Source: Planctomycetota bacterium (GTDB lineage Bacteria > Planctomycetota > SZUA-567 > H5-PLA8). From it: a DNA stretch of 64,000 nt. Positions within the stretch are counted from its first letter, which is position 1, and each line of letters opens with the position of its first letter. The stretch covers positions 372,001 through 436,000 of the forward strand of contig JABTUM010000004.1 of the NCBI GenBank assembly GCA_015075375.1, written 5' to 3'. The notes under the pieces were generated by a model. That model was not told the origin of the DNA. It was given only the letters and a program-made list of their open reading frames with translations, and made no database searches. Made by a program: the position numbers and the translations under genes. Below are positions 27,936 to 35,808 of the stretch, piece after piece.

Positions 27936-28436
27936 CTATTCTGACGATTTTTTGCGCTTGGGCGGCGCGTGCATCTGCGCGAGAAGTTGCAGCGCGTCCA
28001 CGGGCAGGAGCTTCAAGCGCGTGACACGCGCGTTCGGGGCGGGCGCGAGGATCAGTTCGCCGGTGATGTGGTTGTAGAGGCTTTCGTGCAGGTCTGCGAA
28101 GGGGATCGTTTCGGCGTACGGGCGTTTGCCGGCGGCGAAGAGCAGGAGCGCGCCGGGCTGCGCCGCGGCCCAGACGCGCGCATCGGAAAGCCACGCGCCG
28201 ACATCGATGCGCGATTCGGTACGCACGGCCCAGTGGATCGGCGTATCGCCGGCGGCTTCGTCGCGCCAGCGGCGTTCCAGCGCGGTCAGCGCCGCCCAGC
28301 ACGGCGCGTTCTCCGCCAACGCTTCAAGAAAGGCGGGCGGGAAGGCCGGCTCGGCCGCCATGGCCGCGGGCTCCGCTTCGGGCGCGGGCGGCTTGCGCTC
28401 GGTGCGCGAAGGTTGGGTTCGAGGTGCTTCGGCCAT
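27936..28436 (-). CDS. Hypothetical protein, PH-like beta domain
   Basis: 166 residues from ATG 28436. The open frame continues upstream through tRNA-Leu, so a later start is required. The first 45 residues are Pro/Glu/Ala-rich. The rest reads like a small alpha/beta domain: ENAPCWAALTALERRWRDE, GALLLFAAGKRPYAETIPFADLHESLYNH, ITGELILAPAPNARVTRLKLLPVDALQLLAQM. The strand pattern resembles bacterial PH-like domains, but no motif is diagnostic. It converges with the permease gene, 17 bp away. Confidence 0.55.
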   Translation of the reverse strand: MAEAPRTQPSRTERKPPAPEAEPAAMAAEPAFPPAFLEALAENAPCWAALTALERRWRDEAAGDTPIHWAVRTESRIDVGAWLSDARVWAAAQPGALLLFAAGKRPYAETIPFADLHESLYNHITGELILAPAPNARVTRLKLLPVDALQLLAQMHAPPKRKKSSE

Positions 28437-28567
28437 GCGCGCTTCCGGTCCCGTTCGAGCCCCGCGTTCGAGGCGCGAACGTACGAGCGTGCCCGCGAGC
28501 GCCGTATTCGGCAAGCGCAGGGAGGTTGGTGGACGTGCGCAAAGCGGGTAGACTGGCGGCGAGACTT

Positions 28568-28656
28568 GCCTCGGTGGCGGAACTGGCAGACGCAAGGGAC
28601 TTAAAATCCCTTGGCCCTTAGGGGCCGTGCGGGTTCAATTCCCGCCCGAGGCACCA
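28568..28656 (+). tRNA. tRNA-Leu (anticodon TAA)
   Basis: A class II tRNA of 89 nt: acceptor GCCTCGG/CCGAGGC, anticodon stem AGGGA/TCCCT around CTTAAAA with anticodon TAA (28602-28604), a long variable arm TGGCCCTTAGGGGCCGT, T-arm CGGGT-TCAATTC-CCGC, discriminator A and encoded CCA. The convergent diguanylate cyclase gene ends 14 bp downstream. Confidence 0.96.
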
Positions 28657-28669
28657 CCCCAAACGCGCG

Positions 28670-29815
28670 CTACTTGACCCAGAGCACCGAATTGCGCCCG
28701 CCGAAGCCGTCGTGGTCGTACTCGGTCGCCTGCGGATCGGGCATATACCACTCGCCGTTGATCACGAACTTGTAGACGTAGCGCCCGGGGGCGAGGCGCA
28801 GTTCGAGCGCGAAGGCGCCGGCCGCATCGCGGGGCATCGGGTCGATCGTGCGGTCCCAGCCGTTGAAGTCGCCGACGACATGCACCGACTGCGCGGCCGC
28901 CGGATGCTCGGGCCGGTAGCGCAGCGCCGCCACCGAATCGGGCTGGAACTGCTCCAACCGGTTACGCCCGTTTTCCTTGGCCCGGTAAAGCGCTTCGTCC
29001 GAGCGTTCCAGCAGGGTTTGAGCGTCGCGGGCGTCGCGCGGATAGGTGGCGAGCCCGACGGAGACGGTGAGCGGCTGGCGCCCGGCGTCCTTCAGGTCCA
29101 CCGGCGCGGCCTCGATGGCGCGGCGCAGTTCTTCGGCCAGCCTCGCGGCCTCGTGCTTCGCCGTCTCGGGCAGGATGACCACGAATTCCTCGCCGCCGTA
29201 GCGCGCGACGACATCGGTCTCGCGCGTCTGCGCGCGCAGGATGGACGCCAAATGCCGCAGGGCCGCGTTCCCCGACTCGTGCCCGAACGTATCGTTGAAA
29301 TGCTTAAAGCGGTCGAGGTCCAGCATCAGCACCGAACAGAGATGCTTGTAACGATCGGCGCGGCGGATCTCCTGCTGGTAGCGGCGCGTGAACGAGCGGA
29401 AATTTTCGAGCCCGGTTAGATGGTCGCGAAACGCCATCTGCACCAACTGATCGTAACTCAAGCCCGCATCGGTGTTCGGCGCCTGGCCCGCCAGAGCCTC
29501 GGCGCGGTCCAGCCCGTCCATGGCGGCGGTTTTGAAGTGCACCGGGCGGCCCAGCGTGCGCTCCAGGTCGGCGCGATGCGCAAGCAAGCGTTCGAACGTC
29601 TGCCGCGCCGCATCCTCGGCGACGGATAGACCGGTCAGCTTCAGCGCCACGGCCTGCCAGCCGCCCGACGGCAGCGCGCGCTGCGCTTCGTCGAGTACGC
29701 GCTGCAGTTCGGACGAGGGCTTCCCGCCCAGCGCCAACGCGCGCGCCAGCACGTAATCGAGGCCGGTATCCTGCGTCCCGGAGGAGGGGGCGTTGACGTG
29801 CGATCGTTGGCTCAT
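28670..29815 (-). CDS. Diguanylate cyclase with C-terminal CBM48-like glycogen-binding domain
   Basis: 381 residues from ATG 29815 (TTG 29860 is an alternative). The N-terminal 125 residues are helical and unassigned. A complete GGDEF domain follows: DHLTGLENFRSFTRRY, LMLDLDRFKHFNDTFGH, ARYGGEEFVVILPE, and GLATYPRDARDAQTLLERSDEALYRAKENGRNR. RETD lies exactly five residues before GGEEF, an intact inhibitory I-site, so it should make c-di-GMP and be feedback-inhibited. The last ~75 residues resemble the CBM48/AMPK-beta fold: VHVVGDFNGWDRTIDPM, LAPGRYVYKFVINGEWYMPDP. That domain binds glycogen or starch in other proteins. No signal peptide is seen, so the protein is cytosolic. Confidence 0.9.
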   Translation of the reverse strand: MSQRSHVNAPSSGTQDTGLDYVLARALALGGKPSSELQRVLDEAQRALPSGGWQAVALKLTGLSVAEDAARQTFERLLAHRADLERTLGRPVHFKTAAMDGLDRAEALAGQAPNTDAGLSYDQLVQMAFRDHLTGLENFRSFTRRYQQEIRRADRYKHLCSVLMLDLDRFKHFNDTFGHESGNAALRHLASILRAQTRETDVVARYGGEEFVVILPETAKHEAARLAEELRRAIEAAPVDLKDAGRQPLTVSVGLATYPRDARDAQTLLERSDEALYRAKENGRNRLEQFQPDSVAALRYRPEHPAAAQSVHVVGDFNGWDRTIDPMPRDAAGAFALELRLAPGRYVYKFVINGEWYMPDPQATEYDHDGFGGRNSVLWVK

Positions 29816-29932
29816 GGTCGAGCGATTCCGCGTGTTCAAAACCAGACAGGCCGTGCTCAAATACTAGACGGTTCGCCGTACGGTAACAGGGGACGATCCT
29901 GAAAAGTAGCCTTACGACTACGGTAAGACGCG

Positions 29933-32900
29933 CTACTTGGATACGGCCTTGTAATACTCTTCCAGCGGTTTGCGATACTCGGGCACCACCTTGGCCTGAC
30001 CCGCTTCGATGGTTCGGCGCAGCGGATCCTCGGCCATTTCGCCCGGCTTGTTTTCTACTGCGCGCATCGCGTTTCCATCAAAGCGTTCCTGCACGCGCCC
30101 TTCGGGAAGCTTGGCCGTAGGCGGACCGGCGGGCGGCTTGGGCAGCGGTTCGCCGTCGCGCGGATCGTTGCGCATGCGTTCGGCGGTGGCTTCGAGGTGT
30201 TCGCGATCCTCGGCGTTGAAGCCGCGTCCGAAACCGGTCAGCCCCTCGTGCGCCTCGCGCGCGCGCTCCAACGTTGCCGGATCGAGCTTCTTCTCGCGCA
30301 AGCGCGCGGCGACGTCGCGCATGGCCTCGAGCGATTCCTTAAGCGCCTCGTGCGTCCCCGGCATCCCGCCGTCCGAACCGCCTTCCGCCGGCGGCTTCGC
30401 CGCTCCGCGTTCGGGAAGGCTCTTGGCTTCCGGCAAGTTTCCACCTTCGCCCCCGCCCCCGCCGCCGCCACCCCCACCCGAGCCGCCGCCGGGCTTCATC
30501 GAACCATTGGACGGCTGCGATCCGCTGCCTTGGCCCTGACCTTGGCCTTGGCCTTGGCCTTGGCCTTGCCCTTGTCCTTGACCTTGCCCTTGGCCTTGTC
30601 CTTGCCCTTGCCCTTGGCCTTGCCCTTGGCCTTGCCCTTGTCCTTGCCCTTGGCCTTGCCCTTGGCCTTGGCCTTGGCCTTGGCCTTGCCCTTGTCCTTG
30701 GCCTTGGCCTTGTCCTTGTCCTTGGCCTTGGCCTTGGCCTTGCCCTTGCCCTTGTCCTTGGCCTTGCCCTTGCCCTTGGCCTTCGCCTTGCCCTTGGCCT
30801 TGGCCTTGGCCTTGGCCTTGACCTTGACCTTGGCCTTGGCCTTGACCTTGCCCTTGGCCTTCGCCTTGCCCTTGGCCTTGGCCTTGGCCTTGACCTTGGC
30901 CTTGACCTTGACCTTGACCTTGGCCTTGGTCTTGCCCTTCGCCTTGGCCTTGGCTTTCTTGCTTGGCGCCATTCGGCTGCCCGCCGGGCTGCTCGCCGCC
31001 GGGTTGGCCGCCCGATTCTTGTCCGCCTTGCGGCTTTCCGGGTTGCTGCTCGCCTTGCTGCGAGTCAGCGGGCTGCGTGCCGGATTCATCCGCCCCGCTT
31101 TCCTGCGCACCGGGTTGTTTTGATTCTTGAGCGGCGGATTCCTGTCCGCCTGGAGAAGGCTCGGAACCGGGCTTCTTCACCTCCGGCGCGTGCTCACCGG
31201 ACTCCTGAGGCTTCGACTCTGCGCCTCCGGCTTGCGGCTCGCTCGGCTTCTGAGCTTCCGCCTCTTTCGCTTTCGGCTCCTGCTCACCCGCTTGCGGCTC
31301 GTTCGGCTGCTGAGCTTCCGCCTCTTTCGCCTTCGGCTCCTGTTCGCCCGCTTGCGGCTCGCTCGGCTGCTGAGCTTCCGCCTCCTTCGCCTTCGGCTCC
31401 TGCTCGCCCGCTTTGGGCTCGTTCGGCTGCGGCTCACCGGGCGCTGGGGGTTGCTCCTGCGCGGGATCGTGGGCGCCGGGCGGCGCGTCCGGCGCCTTCG
31501 CCGGGTCGGCGGCTTCGGGATCGGCGGCGGCTTTCTGAGCTTCCAGTTCCTTCACAAGCTTCTCGAGTTTCTCCGCGAGGTTCTCCTGTTCGCCGGCCAG
31601 ATCGTCGAACATCTCCTCGGCCTTGAGCGGATCGAGCTGCTTGAGACGCTCCGTGAGCCGCTTGAGCAGTTCCTCTTCGAGCTTCTGGAGCCGTTCCAAG
31701 TCGCGGCGCAGGCGTTCGTCGGCAGCCGCATTGTCCTTCTTCTCGCCGGGCGGTTCCGTGGCGCGGTTCAGCTCGCGCTTCAGTTCCTCGAACGGATCGC
31801 GGCGATCCAGTTCGCGCCGCGCGGCGGACAACTCATCGGCGGCGCGCTCGGGCTCGGGTGCGCCGATCTTGATCACCAGCGGCTCACTCTCGGTCCGCTG
31901 CGGCTCCGGCGGGCGGACGTCTTCGGCAACCAGGATGCAGACCAGTTCGTCGCCGGGCTTGGCCTCCAGGCGGCTCAGGTCCAGCGTGGCGGGCGCTTCG
32001 TGAAGCGTGACCGGCCGGACGGGGCTCAGGTCGATGGTCCGGGCGGGCCGGCCGCGCCCGCCATAGCGCAGGAAGACGCGTCCGAGGCCCAGATCGTCGG
32101 AGGCGCGCGCGGCGAGCGTCACCACTCCGTCGGCCGGAACGGTGGGCGCGGCCGCTCGGCCGGCCAGGCGCAACGCCGCCGCCGGCGGCGCATCGGGCAG
32201 CGCTTTGACGCGGTGGACGACCCCCGCGCCGGAATCGAATCCGTTGGCCGCGCGGTAGCTCACGCGGAAATGCGTATCCCGCTCCAGGGTGAACTCGCCG
32301 CATACTTCGCCCGCGCGGACTTGCATGGGCTTGCGCACGCTTTGCACGTCCAGCCAAGCGGCGGACTCGCCCGCCGCAAGCCGCTCCGCGGGCATGGTCT
32401 CGGGATACACGCGCGCGAGCACCTCGATGCGGCTGCCGGTAACGGCCTCCAGCGTGCCGCCCGCCGCTTCGCGCACCGGCGCCAGCGGAGCGTACGACGG
32501 CGGATGGATCCGCGCGCGCACCTCGCTGACCATCGGGCGGTCGATCGGAGCGAGGTGAAACGGACCGGCTTCGGCGTCGTGCACCGTGACGCGGTACACC
32601 ACCGGCCGCGTGAATCCGGGCAGTTCGACCTCGTACGTTCCCGATGGCGAGCGGGCCAGCTTCGCCTCGGTCTCGGCCGCTTCTCCGACAATCCGGTAAT
32701 GCAGCGCACCGGTCTTGGGCTCTTCGCCGCGCACCTTGACGACAAAGGGCACGGGCTCCCCGGCGACGACCTCCGCGGTCCCGGGCTTGACCTCCAGAAT
32801 CTGCGTCTCGCGCGGGACCGGCAGTTCCCGCCACGGCTGCACCGCGCGCTTGAACGTGAGCCAGAACGTACTGCCGCACCAGAAGCCGAAAAGCACCAGC

Positions 32901-33463
32901 AGCACCAGACTCGCGCCGCACGCCCGCGCCGCCCACGCCAGCGGGCGAACGTCCACGACCCGGTCGGCATCGACCTCCCGCAGCCGCCGGCGCGCCTGTT
33001 CGCCCAGCACCGCCGCCGCTTCGGCCTGCGCCGGATCCAGCGCGCCGCGCCGGCGCAGGTCCACGTAGGTGATCAGTGCTTCGTCGTGCAGATCCAGCGC
33101 GCGCTCCACCTCGCGCGCATGAAAGAGCGGATGGCGGCGGCGCAGCAGCGTCCAGAGGCCCGCGATCAAACCCAGTCCGATCAACGCCGCCTCGGCCGCG
33201 CGCAGCAACGTCCAACGCGTGAGGCTCTCGAACTCCCAGACGCGGTCGCCAATCATCTCGGCCAAGAGGAACACGACGGCGCCGGCCACCAGCGCCACCA
33301 GCATCGCGAGGAGATGGTACAGCCGTTCCCGGCGCACGATGGTGCGCAGACCCAAAGCAACCGGATCGCGCGCCCAAGGCGTATCCAGGGAAGCCGGCGA
33401 GGAGAGCGGCGCTTCGGCGCGCAGCGGCGGGGCATCGAGCGAAGGGCGCGTGGATTCAGGCAT
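29933..33463 (-). CDS. Large membrane protein with low-complexity Gly-Gln repeat region
   Basis: 1176 residues from ATG 33463. Three N-terminal transmembrane segments (about residues 48-70, 80-105 and 200-222) precede extracytoplasmic beta domains (residues about 240-570), which contain PVVYRVTVHDAEAGPFHL and ASDDLGLGRVFLRYGG; this layout resembles DUF4175-type proteins. A charged coiled coil follows (residues about 600-710), then a Glu/Pro/Gln stretch with 20-residue repeats, then about 140 residues of alternating Gly-Gln coded by a hexanucleotide minisatellite, a poly-Gly run and a helical C-terminus. Function is unknown; it may span the periplasm and contact the wall. Repeat length likely varies between strains. 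Confidence 0.7.
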   Translation of the reverse strand: MPESTRPSLDAPPLRAEAPLSSPASLDTPWARDPVALGLRTIVRRERLYHLLAMLVALVAGAVVFLLAEMIGDRVWEFESLTRWTLLRAAEAALIGLGLIAGLWTLLRRRHPLFHAREVERALDLHDEALITYVDLRRRGALDPAQAEAAAVLGEQARRRLREVDADRVVDVRPLAWAARACGASLVLLVLFGFWCGSTFWLTFKRAVQPWRELPVPRETQILEVKPGTAEVVAGEPVPFVVKVRGEEPKTGALHYRIVGEAAETEAKLARSPSGTYEVELPGFTRPVVYRVTVHDAEAGPFHLAPIDRPMVSEVRARIHPPSYAPLAPVREAAGGTLEAVTGSRIEVLARVYPETMPAERLAAGESAAWLDVQSVRKPMQVRAGEVCGEFTLERDTHFRVSYRAANGFDSGAGVVHRVKALPDAPPAAALRLAGRAAAPTVPADGVVTLAARASDDLGLGRVFLRYGGRGRPARTIDLSPVRPVTLHEAPATLDLSRLEAKPGDELVCILVAEDVRPPEPQRTESEPLVIKIGAPEPERAADELSAARRELDRRDPFEELKRELNRATEPPGEKKDNAAADERLRRDLERLQKLEEELLKRLTERLKQLDPLKAEEMFDDLAGEQENLAEKLEKLVKELEAQKAAADPEAADPAKAPDAPPGAHDPAQEQPPAPGEPQPNEPKAGEQEPKAKEAEAQQPSEPQAGEQEPKAKEAEAQQPNEPQAGEQEPKAKEAEAQKPSEPQAGGAESKPQESGEHAPEVKKPGSEPSPGGQESAAQESKQPGAQESGADESGTQPADSQQGEQQPGKPQGGQESGGQPGGEQPGGQPNGAKQESQGQGEGQDQGQGQGQGQGQGQGQGQGQGQGEGQGQGQGQGQGQGQGQGQGQGQGQGEGQGQGQGQGQGQGQGQGQGQGQGQGQGQGQGQGQGQGQGQGQGQGQGQGQGQGQGQGQGQGQGQGQGQGQGQGQGQGQGQGQGQGSGSQPSNGSMKPGGGSGGGGGGGGGGEGGNLPEAKSLPERGAAKPPAEGGSDGGMPGTHEALKESLEAMRDVAARLREKKLDPATLERAREAHEGLTGFGRGFNAEDREHLEATAERMRNDPRDGEPLPKPPAGPPTAKLPEGRVQERFDGNAMRAVENKPGEMAEDPLRRTIEAGQAKVVPEYRKPLEEYYKAVSK
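30529..30951. repeat. Hexanucleotide minisatellite coding Gly-Gln repeats
   Basis: About 70 copies of a 6-bp unit, mainly CCTTGG and CCTTGC on the plus strand (Gly-Gln on the coding minus strand), with occasional CCTTGA, CCTTGT and CCTTCG variants (Gln-Gly, Asp, Glu). The tract length is a multiple of three, so copy-number changes of whole units stay in frame. Confidence 0.9.
31229..31430. repeat. 60-bp tandem repeat coding a 20-residue unit
   Basis: Roughly three and a third copies of a 60-nt unit that encodes a sequence like GEQEPKAKEAEAQQPNEPQA. The copies differ at a few third positions and at one Ser/Asn site. The unit is exactly 20 codons, so expansion would be in frame. Confidence 0.85.
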
Positions 33464-33567
33464 GATTCGCTTCGCGCTCCCGAAACCCGTTGGCGCCACT
33501 ACGGGTTAGACGCGTTTGGCGGCCGGATTGTTCCTGCATTCCGCCGTCCATGCACCGTGCAGCGGTA

Positions 33568-33604
33568 CAAAAAAACGCCCGCCTGGAGCTTCCAGGCGGG
33601 CGTT
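33568..33604 (-). terminator. Intrinsic terminator of the ferredoxin gene
   Basis: AACGCCCGCCTGG and CCAGGCGGGCGTT pair perfectly over 13 bp with an AGCTT loop. Read on the minus strand a run of T's follows (the plus strand shows seven A's before the stem). It lies between the ferredoxin stop and the start of the large membrane protein gene. Confidence 0.93.
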
Positions 33605-33630
33605 CGATTTCATGCGGCACACCCGGCGCA

Positions 33631-33963
33631 TCAGGGCGTGATGCGGTGCGCGTCCAGGGCTTCGGTTTCCTTGCCGGCAAACCAGCCCGAGTTGATCTCG
33701 ATGTACTTCTGCTCTTCTTCAGGCACTTCGTCGAGCGGGAAGATCGCGCTCACCGGGCATTCCGGTACGCACAGCCCGCAGTCGATGCACTCGTCCGGAC
33801 TGATGATCAGCATCTTCTTGAGTTCTTCATTGCCTGCGGCATCGGCGGGCTCGTCCACGCCCACTTCCGTCAGCGGCACATCGTAGAAACAATTGACCGG
33901 ACAAACCTTCATACAAGCCGTGTCATGGGTTCCGACACAGGGAGAGCAGACAACGTGCGCCAT
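33631..33963 (-). CDS. Bacterial ferredoxin (7Fe/8Fe type)
   Basis: 110 residues. The N-terminus has CSPCVGTHDTACMKVCP, a 3Fe/4Fe-type cluster motif with an extended spacing, and the middle has the classic CIDCGLCVPECPV for a [4Fe-4S] cluster. An acidic tail follows (EVPEEEQKYIEINSGWFAGKE). It is similar in layout to the FdxA-like dicluster ferredoxins that carry electrons to cytosolic reductases. It is monocistronic, followed by its own terminator. No partner reductase is adjacent, so the redox partner is not known. Confidence 0.93.
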   Translation of the reverse strand: MAHVVCSPCVGTHDTACMKVCPVNCFYDVPLTEVGVDEPADAAGNEELKKMLIISPDECIDCGLCVPECPVSAIFPLDEVPEEEQKYIEINSGWFAGKETEALDAHRITP

Positions 33964-34168
33964 GGATGAGCCTCCTCCAGGTAGCCAGACCGCCGGTGGC
34001 GCCGGCGACCCCTAGCTGAGTATGCAAAAATTTTCAACTCTTGGACCGATGGGCCGAACTGTACACCTCACAAAGTTCTTTGCAAGGCAGAATCGGCCTT
34101 AAGCACCACGTTCTGCCCTTTCTTCAAACTCCGTGCCTGAAAGCTCTTGGGGTATCGCCGGGAACCCT

Positions 34169-35716
34169 TTAGCGCTTGAGCACTTCCTGCGTTTCAGGCG
34201 CGTCCACGAAGGCTCCTTGCTTGCGCTGGAACTCTGGGCGAACCTGTTTGCGCATCACATCGCCGGCGCTGCCCAAGGTATCCATCAGGATATCCAATTG
34301 CTGGATTACATGGTTCATGCGCTGCATCTGGACTTCGTTGGGCGGATTGGGGAGGTTGCGGCGGATCGCCTGAAGCTCGAGGTTCAGATCCTTAAACTGC
34401 TTCATGGCCACTTCCAGCTTCTGCACGGCCTGGTTGGCGTCGGTGAACTCGGATTCCTTCTCGGCCTTGTTCAGGAGCAGCCAAGGCTTGCGCTTGATCA
34501 GATTGGTCGCTTCCTCGAAGTTCTCGCTGCCACGGCGGAAGGCCAGGATCAGGCGCCGGAAGTCCCCGTAGCTTTCGTTGAGCAGCCGTTCGCCGGTCTG
34601 GAGCACTCCGTCGAGTTTGTCGGCGCTGAGCTTCAAGCGCGCGGCGAGTTCCTTGCTGTTCTTGACCAGCTCGGGGAAGTCTTCCTTGCTGTTTTGCGTG
34701 ATGTAATGCACGTCTTCGAGGATCGGCTTGACCTGTCCCTTCACCTCCACGACGGCCTGGCGCGCTTCGTCGGCCAGATCGCCCAAGCGCTTCTGGAGAT
34801 CCTTCACCGCCTCGTCGGCGCTGGTGAGGGTCTTGGAAATTTGCGGCTGCAGGCCGGTTACGGTGTCGCCGATGGCGTCGAGGTCCTTCTTGGCGCTGTC
34901 GGCCAGCAGGTCGATCTTGTCCCACGTGACGGGCAGACGCTTGTGCGAGACGTCGGCGATCGTCTCGATCTTCTCGGTGATGGTATCGAAGCGGCGCAGC
35001 GCTTTGCGCACGCTCTCGCGTTCGTCGGGGCCGACGACGTCGCTGACCGAGGCCAGAATTTCTTTCACCTGCTCGACGCTGCGGCCCAGGTTGGTGAAGA
35101 AGTCGCCCGAGATACCCAGCAGGACGCGTTCGGCGGCCATGTCGATGGCTTCCCCGCTGCCGGAGGCGATTTCGACGGAGGTATCGCCCAGCAGGGTGGT
35201 ATTGATGCGCACGCGGTCGTCGTTGCGGTAGCGCTTCCCGCCGCTGTCGGCGTCCTTGGGGCTCAGGACTTCCAGAACCAGCTCGATCATGGTCCGTTCG
35301 GCGATCTTCTCGCTGATGGCCTTGTGGTAGGCCTCGGCGGCCGCGGTGCGCGTGGCCTCGTCGGCGTCGGGCGGCGGCAGTTCGACCCGCCGCAGTTCGA
35401 CCTTCTCCTTCTCGGTCAGCGGCAGGTGGTCCAGATCGCGCAGGCCCAGGCGCGGCAGGCGCGCCAAATTCTTCTCGGTCAGGTTCACGATGCGGATGTT
35501 GCGCACGCGGCCGACTTCGACGCCGTTGAAGCGCACAGGCGCGTCGGGGCGCAGCGAAGTCACCGAGGTGAAGAAGACCGTCAGTTCCTGCCGGCCTTTC
35601 CAAATGCGCGAAGCCTTGCCGTAGATGAACAACATCGAAACGAACAAGGCCAGACAGAAGGTCAAAATGAGACCCGCTTTGACCTCCGCGCTGGAGTACC
35701 CGCTGTCCTTGGCCAC
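34169..35716 (-). CDS. MCE-domain protein 3 of the Mla-type operon (MlaD-like)
   Basis: 515 residues from GTG 35716 with GGGAGGAT upstream. There is one N-terminal transmembrane helix (LILTFCLALFVSMLFIYG), then an MCE domain starting QELTVFFTSVTSLRPDAPVRFNGVEVGRVRNIRI. It includes a large insertion (about residues 85-150) with the segment DLDHLPLTEKEK also found in the sister proteins. The remainder, about residues 200-500, is long helical coiled coil with periods such as LADEARQAVVEVKGQVKPILED. MCE proteins form hexameric rings that carry phospholipids across the periplasm. It is the last gene of the operon. The long coiled coil suggests a tunnel or needle reaching across the periplasm. Confidence 0.9.
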   Translation of the reverse strand: MAKDSGYSSAEVKAGLILTFCLALFVSMLFIYGKASRIWKGRQELTVFFTSVTSLRPDAPVRFNGVEVGRVRNIRIVNLTEKNLARLPRLGLRDLDHLPLTEKEKVELRRVELPPPDADEATRTAAAEAYHKAISEKIAERTMIELVLEVLSPKDADSGGKRYRNDDRVRINTTLLGDTSVEIASGSGEAIDMAAERVLLGISGDFFTNLGRSVEQVKEILASVSDVVGPDERESVRKALRRFDTITEKIETIADVSHKRLPVTWDKIDLLADSAKKDLDAIGDTVTGLQPQISKTLTSADEAVKDLQKRLGDLADEARQAVVEVKGQVKPILEDVHYITQNSKEDFPELVKNSKELAARLKLSADKLDGVLQTGERLLNESYGDFRRLILAFRRGSENFEEATNLIKRKPWLLLNKAEKESEFTDANQAVQKLEVAMKQFKDLNLELQAIRRNLPNPPNEVQMQRMNHVIQQLDILMDTLGSAGDVMRKQVRPEFQRKQGAFVDAPETQEVLKR

Positions 35717-35808
35717 CGGCCGATCCTCCCTACCTTGCCTGAACCCCGGCGCGAAAAACGCGCCAGGGATATGAATCCTGCCCGCACGGTTCGAACCGCG
35801 CGGCGGGG

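Noticed and set aside
30197..31123. Plus-strand Leu/Ala repeat frame over the minisatellite
   Set aside because: It is the antisense reading of the Gly-Gln repeat; the real gene on the minus strand has complete flanking domains.
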